Origin: Platynereis dumerilii
Lineage: Eukaryota > Annelida > Polychaeta > Phyllodocida > Nereididae
NCBI GenBank assembly: GCA_026936325.1
Contig: JAPTHN010000001.1
Span: forward strand, 74,022,380 to 74,086,379
Reading direction: 5' to 3'
DNA length: 64,000 nt
Each line of letters begins with the position of its first letter. Within the stretch, counting starts at the first letter, position 1. Of the stretch, positions 25,501 through 36,129 are shown in pieces. The notes beneath the pieces are model-generated. The model did no database searches, had not been told where the DNA came from, and saw nothing but the letters and a program-made list of their open reading frames with translations. A program made the translations under genes and the position numbers.

Positions 25501-26817
25501 CTCACTTTCATTTCATTGCCTATAATTACAATGAAAGGTGAAGTTTTGTCACCGCATCGCGGTTACCCGATTTCTAGTTATTATTATTATTATTTTTCTT
25601 CCCTTTTTTTTTGGAATTTCAACATGAAAGTTAGTGTATAGATAGTCCTTGATGAGTAGATTAATTTCCCAAAATATTTTTGACCTTGACCTATTTTTCA
25701 AGGTCACAGGTCACCTCAAAGTCACTGATTTTGGAGGTCTATCTCCTGAACTAATAAAGATAGAGACACCTGGTCTTCAGTGTTGAGTTAGTAGACCCCT
25801 ATTGAACTAATATCAGCCATGAAATTGATCATTTTCAAAAAGGGGTAATTACCTTAACCCCTTTTAATGAAAACCAGTTTGCGCACGGTTTTGAGAAAAC
25901 TACAAGCAGCACTTTCATGAAATTATAGCAAAAGGTGCTCTATAGTATGGGCCAATGCAGCAAGAAGTGTGGTGAAAATCATGCAAGGGGTTACTGAGAT
26001 ATTCGACTTTCAAAATTAGAATATTTTGCCCAAAAGTGAAAATATTTTTTAACTTTGCTTTGAATGAAGACAACTCAATGAAACTTGGAACATTTATAGC
26101 CCTGTGGTAGAGGAATATTTTCAATAAACATCCATGACCTTGACATCAAGGTCAAGGTCACAGAAAGTGAATGAAAAGGCACGGTAGGTACATTTCACAA
26201 CTTTTTCAAGCAAGGTTGTTCAATTGTGGTCTATCATTTCCAATCAAGAGTAACTTGAATGATCTAAAGTATATTTGACCTTGTGAAGAAGTTCATCACT
26301 TGTCAAGGTCATCACCAGTCAAAGACAGGAAAAATGACGAAATGAGATAAGTGCAGAATAGAATGAATTAAAGAATAAATTAAGGTCAATATGAAGTCAA
26401 TATGAATGCCATTATGAATTCAATATGAATGTCAATATGAATGTCCATATGAATGTCAATATGAATGTCAATATATATGAATGTCAACATGAATATCAAC
26501 ATGAATGTCAAAATAATGAATGTCAAAATGAATGTCAATATTAGTGTAGATATCAGTGTCATCAGTGCCACTATCAGTGTCATCACTGTCAATTGATATC
26601 AGGGTCAAATGAATGTCAGTGAATGTCAATATGAATAATGATATAAACGTCAATATGAATAATGTCAATAGGAATGTCAATATGAATGTCAAAATGAAGT
26701 CAATTCAAATGTCAATATAAAAGTCAATATGAAGAATTAAAGTCAAGTTGATAATCAAGTAAATCTTTTTTTATGGTGAATGCTCATTACTGGTTCACCA
26801 GTAATATTGATGTCTAG
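22516..26817 (+). mobile_element. Family C Helentron-like element C1, interrupted by A5
   Basis: The 5' tip AGCATTCACCAT contains a 10-bp foldback, CATTCACCAT (22518-22527), loop CACT, ATGGTGAATG (22532-22541). Its TTA tract near 22557 is split by A5 (22565-25577), and the body resumes at 25578. The 3' end has the inverted tip ATGGTGAATGCT, the hairpin ATTACTGG-TTCA-CCAGTAAT, an 8-nt spacer and CTAG (26814-26817). Subtracting A5 leaves 1289 bp, matching the 1288 bp of C2 and confirming the nesting. A 12-bp array (AATGTCAATATG) fills about 26385-26750. Non-coding. Confidence 0.85.
22565..25577 (+). mobile_element. Family A element A5, inside C1
   Basis: This copy is 3013 bp with both ends: the 13-bp foldback (AAACTTCACCTAT at 22565) and AAAGGTGAAGTTT, ACCGC-ATC-GCGGT, CTAG at 25574-25577. 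The flanks are CGTATTATT on the left and TTATTATTATT on the right, which together restore C1's TTA tract. It has the usual GATCGCCGGACCC blocks and three 12-bp arrays (24720-24890, 25010-25060, 25378-25460). There is no extension module, so the extra 1.34-kb modules are peculiar to A1 and A2 in this window. Confidence 0.85.
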
Positions 26818-26819
26818 TT

Positions 26820-28107
26820 AGCATTCACCATCACTATGGTGAATGGTATTGATTTTGGTCGTATTATTATTATTATTATTATTTTTCTTCCCTTTTTTTT
26901 TGGAATTTCAACATGAAAGTTAGTGTATAGATAGTCCTTTATGAGTAGATTAATTTCCCAAAATATTTTTGACCTTGACCTATTTTTCAAGGTCACAGGT
27001 CACCTCAAAGTCACTGATTTAGGAGGTCTATATCCTGAACTAATAAAGATAGAGACACCTGGTCTTCAGTGTTGAGTTAGTGGACCCCTATTGAACAAAT
27101 ATCAGCCATGAAATTGATAATTTTCAAAAAGGGGTAATTACCTTAACCCCTTTTAATGAAAACCAGTTTGCGCACGGTTTTGAGAAAACTACAACCAGCA
27201 CATTCATGAAATTATAGGAAAAGGTGCTCTATAGCATGGGCCAATGCAGCGAGAAGTGTGGTGAAAATCATGCAAGGGGTTACTGAGATATTCGACTTTC
27301 AAAATTAGAATATTTTGCCCAAAAGTGAAAATATTTTTTAACTTTGCTTTGAATGAAGACAACTCAATGAAACTTGGAACATATATAGCCCTGTGGTAGA
27401 GGAATATTTTCATTAAACATCCATGACCTTGACATCAAGGTCAAGGTCACAGAAAGTGAATGAAAAGGCACGGTAGGTACATTTCACAACTTTTTCAAGC
27501 AAGGTTGTTCAATTGTGGTCTATCATTTCCAATCAAGAGTAACGTGAATGATCTAAAGTATATTTGACCTTGTGAAGAAGTTCATCAATTGTCAAGGTCA
27601 TCACCAGTCAAAGACAGGAAAAATGAAGAAATGAGATAAGTGCAGAATAGAATGAATTAAAGAATAAATTAAGGTCAATATGAAGTCAATATGAATGCCA
27701 TTATGAATTCAATATGAATGTCAATATGAATGTCCATATGAATGTCAATATGAATGTCAATATATATGAATGTCAACAGGAATATCAACATGAATGTCAA
27801 AATTAATGAATGTCAAAATGAATGTCAATATTAGTGTAGATATCAGTGTCATCAGTGTCACTATCAGTGTCATCACTGTCAATTGATATCAGGGTCAAAT
27901 GAATGTCAGTGAATGTCAATATGAATATTGATATAAATGTCAATATGAATAATGTCAATAGGAATGTCAATATGAATGTCAAAATGAAGTCAATTCAAGT
28001 GTCAATATAAAAGTCAATATGAAGAATTAAAGTCAAGTTGATAATCAAGTAAATCCTTTTTTATGGTGAATGCTCATTACTGGTTCACCAGTAATATTGA
28101 TGTCTAG
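26820..28107 (+). mobile_element. Family C Helentron-like element C2 (uninterrupted)
   Basis: This intact reference copy is 1288 bp: 5' tip AGCATTCACCAT with foldback, an unbroken (TTA)n tract at about 26861-26885, body, ATGGTGAATGCT, the hairpin ATTACTGG-TTCA-CCAGTAAT and CTAG at 28104-28107. It follows C1 with only TT between. It differs from C1 at scattered positions, so the two are not a very recent duplication. The B3 body follows immediately. No protein is encoded. Confidence 0.85.
27672..28042 (+). repeat. 12-bp-period minisatellite of C2
   Basis: AATGTCAATATG-type repeats with one irregular centre of TATCAGTGTCATCAGTG. It is homologous to the array at 26385-26750 in C1, where the 12-bp arrays of family A are unrelated in sequence but identical in period. 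Confidence 0.8.
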
Positions 28108-28683
28108 TTATTATTATTATTATTTTTTTCTTGGCCAGTAGGTTTTTGTGCTAGAGACTTGAAACTTGGTACATATATAGTCCATGGTTAGTACTTCATT
28201 TTGGGAGAAGATGGTTGACCTTGACCTTGAACTCAAGGTCACAGGTCATCTCAAAGTCGAAAATTGGAAAACTTAAAAGTGGAATAACTTTTTTAATATT
28301 ACAAGAATCAATTTGAAACTTTGGAATATATATATAAACATGTATCCCAACATTTGTAACCCATAATTGTTTTTGTGCAATGAGGGTAAGGGGGTAATTA
28401 CCCCAATTTGACTAAAACAGGTTTGCACAGGTTTCCAGAAAAACTAAGCAAGCTAGAAACTCAGTTTTTTCACTGATAGGTAGCCTGACTAACCATTCAA
28501 GGTAAGTGATATTTTATATTTTGATTATGTGAAGGGGTAACTATGTAATGGGGTGTTGAAAATAGGGTGTTTTGCCCCAAGAGTGAAAACATTGTAAAAC
28601 TTTGGTTTAATGAAAGGATTTCAATGATAGTCTGGTAATATATTAATGGTTTCTGTATTATGTAATCCTTGTTGCCCGAAGCT

Positions 28684-29830
28684 TGGTAATTACCCCCCAA
28701 AAAGGGGTAAATGTCTATAACTTGTGATTGACCTGGACAATTTTCTTCAAATTTTGCACACGTTTGGGATATTGACACAGGCACATATTAAACAAATAAT
28801 TTTAACAGTATTGCCAACATAGGGTATTTACCCTCGTAATCAATGCCAAAAGGGTGAATATATATTTTGAGGAGTTATGTTTTTCAAAATGAAATATCAG
28901 CTGTATGTTTGGTCTACGGGTATCCGGTTGGATTTTACTGGATGAAAACTTTCTGTTTTGGGTAATTACCCCCAAAGGGGTAAATGTCTATAACTTGTGA
29001 TTGACATGGACGATTTACTTCAAATTTTGCACACGTTTGGGATATTGACTCAGGCACATATTAAACAAATAATTTTAACAGTATTGCCAACATAGGGTAT
29101 TTACCCTCGTAATCAATGCCAAAAGGGGTGAATATATATTTTGAGGAGTTATGTTGTTCAAAATGGAATATCAGCTGTATGTTTGGTCTACTGCTATCCG
29201 GTTGGATTTTACTGGATGAAAACTTTCTGTTTTGGGTAATTACCCCCAAAAGGGGTAAATGACTATAACTTGTGATTGACATGGACGATTTACCTCAAAT
29301 TTTGCACACGTTTGTGACATTGACTCAGACACATGCTAAAAGGAAAAAATTCACAGAATAGGGTGATTTACCCTCGTAATCAAGTTCTAAGGGGGTAAAT
29401 ACATATTTTGAAGAACTTGGTTGTTTAAAATGGAATATTAGTTGCACGTTTAGTCTAGGTTATTCGTATGGATGTTACTGGATGAAAAGTTTCGGTTTTT
29501 AATAATTACCCCCAAAAGGGGTAAATGACTATAACTTGTGACTGACATGGACGATTTACTTCAAATTTTGCACACGTATGGGATATTGACTCAGGCACAT
29601 GTTAAAAGAGAAAACGTTACAGTATAGGATAATTTACCCTCGTAATCAAGGTCAAAGGGGGGTAAATACGTATTTTGAGGAATTTGGTTGTTTAAAATGG
29701 AATGTCAAGTTTATGTTGGATCTAGGCTTGTACTTAATGGATGTTACTGGATGAACAGTTTCGGTTTTAGGTAGTAACCCCCAAAAGGGGTAAATGGCTA
29801 TATCTTGTGATTGACATGGACAATTTTCTT
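28684..29830 (+). repeat. Internal ~270-bp tandem repeats of B3
   Basis: Five repeats start with TAATTACCCCC-like cores, as in B1 and B2. Order and variants match B1 repeat by repeat, so the three B copies descend from one master with this array already formed. Confidence 0.8.
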
Positions 29831-32257
29831 CAAATTTTGCATGGGCTAAGTGTGTCTACTTTACGACATAATATAAGTAGAAACTTCAGCTTACAGGGTC
29901 TCTACCATAATAGTCCGACATAGTCTCATATAATTTGTTTTACTCATATATTTGAGGTCGAATCATTGCCTAACCTTTTTAAAGGTTGAATACTAGTTTC
30001 TACCTGGTTTCTTTTTCTTCTTTTTTTGGACTATTTTTTTTACTGTTGCGTTGTCCGCTTTCCTGGTAAAACATAAGCTTGTTGCTGGTACAACTCCTCT
30101 ATATGAAAAAAAAGAATCTGGAGAAATATCTATATTTCCAACTTCCAAGGTTGCTTGAAGGAGTCTTGAAAGTTGAGGTGCATTCAAAATGTTGGCTGTC
30201 ATCTTCCCTTGAATTGGCTGTTTGTTGCACGGGAGGCATTTAGGGTTTTTTCTAATAATATGTATAGTTTATCCTTAATTTAAATGCTGTTTATGGCACT
30301 ACAATTGCTGTTTCGCTTACTTCCCTTCGACTTATTCTCCTTTTTTGCGTGGCAATGACAGGATTGAAAGGTGTGTTACTTCAGTTTTGTGGTCATTGAC
30401 CTATATCTATGATTATGCAATAACTTAATTGTTTACAATCAAACATCACTTCACTTCACTAATAAGTCGGTAAACCTTAAGGCTCATTAAATCTGAATAA
30501 CCTAGCCCTGGACCCTGTGGGACAGGGGTCATGAATCGACGCATTGAAAAATCATGAGATTTTACAGAAAGGGTCTGGGAGAATTTAAATTGCTCTCTTA
30601 GTTTTATAGTCATGGCAAAACCAAAAACATTATTTGAAAATAGACAACATTTCCTACTGACGGCACCTATTTCTATATTTCTACATGTTGAAATAAATGA
30701 ACACTCACCCTCTGAAGTTAAAGAACTGATTTTTTTCTTTAAACATTGAAGAAATGGCGTCTCCTCTTTGGGTGAGAGAGAGTGATGTCACAACAAACGT
30801 TTATGATGTCATAGGTATTTTTGGTGATGTCACAATGGTGACATCAAACATAAAAGTGAGGCTGATAGCTGTTTCTCACAAATTTTTGTAAATTCTCTCA
30901 TTTAAAATCAATTTTTACAGTACAAACTTTTGTGGAAATGCTTCAAAAGTGGTGCCGTCAGCAGTAAAATATGTAGGCTACCCAAATCCAAAATTTCATT
31001 AAATTTGGAGAAAAACTGTTTAATATAGACCAAATCTCCAGATGCCATGTCGAAATCTCAAGATTTTGAATGGGACGACCCATGACCCATGCTACGCATG
31101 GGTCCCAGGGCTAGAATAACCTGCAATTCCAGTCTGTCACTCAGACAATTCGGTTGTTGATTATGTTCAGAAAATGATCATTTATATGAAAAGGTATTTT
31201 ACCAGTTGATGTGAGAAGACGTCTTTAGAACTGTTGCAATGTAAGTTTTTTCAAAGTATATCTTAATTTGTTTGTTGTCTGTTGTGTGTATTTGTGCAGA
31301 TTGAATGATATTTTAAAATCTACTTCGAGTGTTTAAAAATCGGTGAAGTAAATTGGAGAGTGTGTGCCAAACCATTACCAAAATTGGAAATACACTTATT
31401 TTAAAAAGCTGAAATCGTATTTGCAATAATAAAAACTTTCACTTTACGTTTTAATTTGTGGTGCTATACCAGCTCTAGTATGAAGTAGTGGAAATCATAT
31501 TTAGGGTCTCCTGACAGCTGTGCCGTTTTGTATGACACTTGGAAGTTTATCACAATTTTGGGTATGGGAAATATCAGAAGAGGTCAGTGACCTTTCAACG
31601 CCTGACTTTCTGGAAAGCCAGGTGTAACACCTGTGTAGTTTGGGAAATGAGAAAAATAAGAGATTTACACAAAAGAGAAAAAGGAGAATACCTGTAATAT
31701 CGGAGTCGGATAGCATTACCCCAGAAATGCATTTGGAATTCTCAGCAAAGTGAAAAGTCTTGTCAATGATTAGAACAAACATAAAATGCCACTTTTTGGG
31801 CCCTTTTTTCACCCTCTCTGTTGTTGGATGTCGGTGATGACTGTTAATTATTTCAAGTGTGATTATTCTAGGATAATGTATATTGTACAGCAGGGTTAGC
31901 TCTGTAGCTCAATGGAAAGTGAGAATTCAAGGTTGAGCTGCTCTACAGAAGTAACAGAAGTGAAGATTTGTGGTTTCCAAAAATTAATTGCTGACATAAC
32001 AGAAAGAACTATTTAGAAAAGATTTTGTGTTCACAATAATCCTTTGTCACATTGTTTCATTAAAAAAAAGTGATCAAGAAACTGGAGTATTGGACTTTTA
32101 TATGTGCAACATCATGTCAAATATGTTTTCATTCCTTCCAATTAATATTTTTGCATTTTAAATATGCATTTGAACTTTACATGTAGCAGGAGTCTTCTTT
32201 TTTACTTCCCCTTACATTTTGTTCAAATCTTTCTCGACATATGGCTTGTTTTGAACT

Positions 32258-32985
32258 GAGCTTTTGAGAGGAGGGGGCACTCTTTGGACAAATGGACAAG
32301 AGACGCAGGACTAGCGAATCAGGAGGCTAAAGCACACTACACCATGCAGTACCCCTACCCCAAGCAGAGTCAGTCAGTCACCTCTGCATTTTCCCTGTGG
32401 CTGCAACAGCAGCATTGATTCGATTCTATTTACTGAATAATCGGTCATTCAATTAGCCAAACCCTGTGCCCTCTTATCAATCAATCAATTGACCAATCAG
32501 CCAACCAACAAATCAACCAGTCAACTTATCTGAACAACCAACCAACACTTGAACCACCAACCAATATAGCTTTCAATGCAACCAAATCATGAAACAAGAA
32601 ATTTGCAGTTGAACAAGACCTGGTAATTTCCCTGCAGTGTTTACACTTTACAATACTTTCATAAGTCTAATGAATTTTGAGTCTAACAATGATTTTAATC
32701 CATACCTACAGCAACTAACTCAGAAATTCATACAGGTTTGTTGTGAATGGTGACAGGACGTTTTTCCAAGAACAGTTTGTCACACTTAAGAGTGTCTCTA
32801 AAGTGGTCTGGTGTGTTTATCTCTCTCCACATCACCAGTGCCAGCCAATTCTGCCAAACAGCATTCAACAATGAGCAATGTGGATCTGATAGCTCTCGAG
32901 CAAGCCTGATTGTTTGCACAGGGCCAGAGTTTTGTCTTCCTTGGAAACACAATAAGTTATTATTACTGCCTGCAAAGTCAGTGCA
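32258..32985 (+). repeat. Left arm of a dispersed inverted duplication
   Basis: The segment from GGAGGGGGCACTCT through GCTAAAGCACACTACACC, the CAATCAATCAA/CCAACCAAC-rich stretch and GTTTTTCCAAGAACAGTTTGTC reappears in reverse orientation at 38388-39296. It lies in the part of unit 1 that unit 2 lacks. The frames at 32728-32952 and 32747-33034 overlap on opposite strands and show no domain. Confidence 0.75.
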
Positions 32986-34473
32986 AACCAGTGAATCACA
33001 AAAAGAAAACCTTATGCATCTTATAATTGATTAATAGCATAATCAATTTAAGTAATCAGCAAAAGAAAAGATGGAAATGGTAAGTTCTTGATATCAGGAA
33101 GTATTAGTGATCCATCCAATTTTCTGAACGTTGTAATATTATGTGCCTTGTGTTTCATGCATTGTATCTCTCTTTTATATATACAGTATTTGTGTGTGAC
33201 AAATAACTAGAAATCTTGAATGCTCCTTTCTGTCTTTGTGAATTAATGCTAACCATTACACGACTAGAATTTCCAGTTAAGCACATTTGTTTTTTTTATC
33301 ACTTCTAATTACTTTGCAGTTATAACCATGATAGTTTATTTGATTTAAATTTTAATGGCTTTAGAAACAGCTGAAATATCTATTGAAAGAAAAAAATCAG
33401 CCTGTCTCTTGTCTAAAACGTGATGTGAATCCATAGCTAAAATTGCGGTCACCTGTACCTGTCATAGTGTCATATTGTGCTCAGTGACAAATGACAACCT
33501 TGTCTGGTGCTCAGTCACTGCTCACACATCCAAATCCAGCTTGTGCTGATAATGCAGTTCTCCCATCAGCCAAGCTCTGATGGATTTTTTTTTTGCTGCT
33601 TTTGGATCAAAACATCTCTGTAAGGCCAAATGAATAAGCAAATGCCTGCATCTGACATGCTCTGATGCGATGTTTAGTGCTTCTCTGCATTACTATCATT
33701 CCAGAAAGTTAGTAAAATATGAAAAATCTGGACAGCGAAATTATTAAGTGACCTCATACTGCTTGGACATCATGATTGGCTGTGGTGTACAGTGTGATGC
33801 AGTGTTGGCATGTGATGTAGTGTCCAGAATAGCAATATATGGTTAGATAGAGAGATATATAAATAGGTAGATAGATAGTTTATTTACCATACGAATAATA
33901 CACAATAACAACAAAAAATATTAGCTTGTTATGGCAAGCATGATTATTTTTGGATGAAGTGACATTGGGTGACAGTCAATGATATTAATTAGGCAGTCTG
34001 ACGAGGCTTAGCTCTGTCAAACAAGAGGATTACACATTGTGTTGGTCAGAAGAGAACTATTGGGACAAACAAACCGTATTTAAATACTTAAATTAAAAGC
34101 TGTGAAATACAAACAATTATGTGATGTGGCATGTGTGCAGTTTTTGCAGTCTTTGATGGTGTGATGTCCACTGATTTAGCCATCATTGGCTGAATATATC
34201 GGGGACCTCACACAGAACACCTGATTTACATGACTTCCAATGGTAATCTATGGGAACTGTGATGTCACGTTTCCACATTACAAGAAAAAATCCCTTTCTC
34301 CATGCTTTCTGAAAGGATAGTAACAGCCGAATGTGTGACACCAATGCAAGTTGAGGCATTTTCTGGCAGCAATTTAAGGATATTGGCTTCTGAAAGGAGT
34401 GGTGGGGTTTGTCTTTGTTTTCAGGAATCTAGGAAAACATTTCATAATACTCAGCAACAGTCATCACTGGTCA

Positions 34474-34490
34474 TTGTAATTTTCAACCTG
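34474..34490. other. Paralogous empty site for the B3 nest
   Basis: TTGTAATTTTCAACCTG is uninterrupted here. In unit 1 the same flanks enclose 22451-29996. This fixes the nest ends to within one or two bases (the T run) and shows that the insertion came after the tandem duplication, or that the duplication used an unoccupied allele. Confidence 0.8.
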
Positions 34491-35801
34491 GTTTCTTTTC
34501 TGTGGTCTGTTTTGACTGTTGTAGTGTCAGCTTTTCCTGGCAAAACACAAGCTTGTTGCTGGTAAAACTCCTCTATTTTTAAAAGAAAAATCTGGAGAAA
34601 TATCTAGATTTCCAAGGTTGCCTTCAGAGTTCAGACGGAGTCTTTGAAAGTTGAGTAACATTCAAAATGTTGGCTGTCATCTCCCTTGCAATGGCATATC
34701 ATGGGAGACCAAGGTGAGGCTTTTACTGTCTTTTTGAAGACTTTTTCTTTTCAAATAACATCCTAAATTTATATTCTGTATATGGCACTCGATTGTTGTT
34801 TTACTTACTTTCCTTCACCTTATTCTCCTTTTTGTGTGGCAATGGCAGGATTGAAAGGTGTGTCACTTCTGTTTTGTGGTCATTGACCTATATATATTAT
34901 TATGCAATTCCGTAATTGTTTACCATCAAACATCACTTCACTAATGAGTTGGTGAGCCTTAAGACTCTTTCAGTATAAATAATCCCAAATTCCAGTCTGT
35001 CAATCAAACAATTCGGATGTACCTTAATTATGTTACTGCAATTTCGAGAAGTATGAGTTTCGGCAAAAAGGCAGCAAAACGTTGCAAATGTAATTCATGT
35101 GATTGGCTGAGAGATTGAATGATGTAGCATAAATCTCATTTGAATACCATAAAAACGTATTTCAAAGCTAATGATGTGTCTGGAGGGGATGGTAACTGTC
35201 AGTGTTTGACTGCTTATCTTATCAATTTTCCAAACTGAGCTGTTCACTGAAGCAGAATATTATACATTTTCTCTGCTTCTTGTTTTCAAACAGAAGATTT
35301 GGATGACATTTTATTGCTTATTGACCAATCATGCAAGCTGAAAATGCTACATGGACACTGAGAAAACTACCAGAGAACACAAAATGAATCTGCAGTAAGA
35401 AAATGATCATTTATGAAATATCATTTCACCAGTGAATGTGGAGAAGACGTCTTTGGAACTGTTGCAATGTAAGCTTATTCAAAGTATATCTTAATTTGTT
35501 TGTTGTTTGTTTTGAAATAGATAACGCCCTCGTTTGTGACGATATGCAATATATCCGAGGGCTTTAGCCCGAGGATTATTGCATATCGTCACAAACAAGG
35601 GTGTTATCTAACTTATACCACTAAGTACAAAACAAATTGATTTAAATCCCTTTGTTTGCCTTCAATCCTTCTTGTTTGACAACATTTCATTGTATTTGTT
35701 GCACATTCATGTTCCTCAGTTCATTTGAAGGTTGGCAGCCCTGAAAGCAACAGGTCAGAATTCTTTTTTTCTCAGGAAATAATACAATACATTAATTTTG
35801 T

Positions 35802-35945
35802 AGATAGAAAGATAGATGGAAAGATAGATAGAAAGATCGATAGATACGTAGATAGAAGTAACACCATATATTGATTTCACAGATTAATTTTATAGATAGA
35901 TATAGATAGACAGATAGATTGATAGATGGATAGATAGATAGATAG
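35802..35945. repeat. GATA-type microsatellite
   Basis: An imperfect AGATAGATAGAT tract inside the foldback element, interrupted near 35850-35890. Confidence 0.85.
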
Positions 35946-36069
35946 GTAGGTCGATAGTGCAGCCCTCTCAGCCAAGGTGTTGGTGAGGTTGATTATTACA
36001 GTCGCCTAGCAAATGTTATTTTGAAGTTATGAAAAACTTTTGAAAAATAACAGAAAAAAGAAGCAGAGG

Positions 36070-36129
36070 TTCGGGGCGGCAGCCTCCGAAATAAGAAGAA
36101 GCAGGGGTTCGGGGGCGCTAGCCCCCGAA
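36070..36129. repeat. Two tandem GC-rich palindromes
   Basis: Two units, each preceded by AGAAGCAGGG-like sequence. The first (36070-36090) is imperfect. The second (36108-36129) is a perfect 22-bp palindrome with half-site TTCGGGGGCGC. They are much more GC-rich than their surroundings. The basic RKKKQRF frame across them is incidental. Confidence 0.75.

Larger units (their letters stand above)
22451..29996 (+). mobile_element. Family B element B3 with nested C1, A5 and C2 (complete nest)
   Basis: The outer element has its 5' tip at 22451 (ATGATTCGACC, with a 7-bp foldback ATGATTC/GAATCAT closing at 22476), then TCTTGTTTTC and a TTA tract (about 22491-22515). Its body resumes at 28108 and ends with GGTCGAATCAT, AACCTTT-TT-AAAGGTT and CTAG at 29993-29996. 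Without the insert B3 is 1954 bp. The ends are proven by the tandem paralogue: unit 2 near 34480 reads CATTGTAATTTTCAACCTGG without any insert, whereas here CATTGTAATT precedes and TTTCTACCTGG follows. There is no target duplication beyond the T run, so insertion was between two Ts. Confidence 0.85.
21555..33590 (+). repeat. Tandem host duplication, unit 1 (contains the right transposon nest)
   Basis: It starts with TGCTGCTTTTGGATCAAAAC and ends with CCAAGCTCTGATGGATTTT, both of which recur in unit 2 (33594-36951). Shared blocks include 21555-22449 with 33594-34480, 29998-31420 with 34484-36650 (with some gaps), and 33290-33590 with 36660-36951. Unit 1 carries the 7546-bp transposon nest and a further ~1.87 kb (about 31420-33290) that unit 2 lacks. 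No gene is recognised. A tRNA-like fragment (TAGCTCAATGG) near 31905 is too degraded to call. The GATA-rich microsatellite near 21808-21845 is shared with unit 2. Confidence 0.75.
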
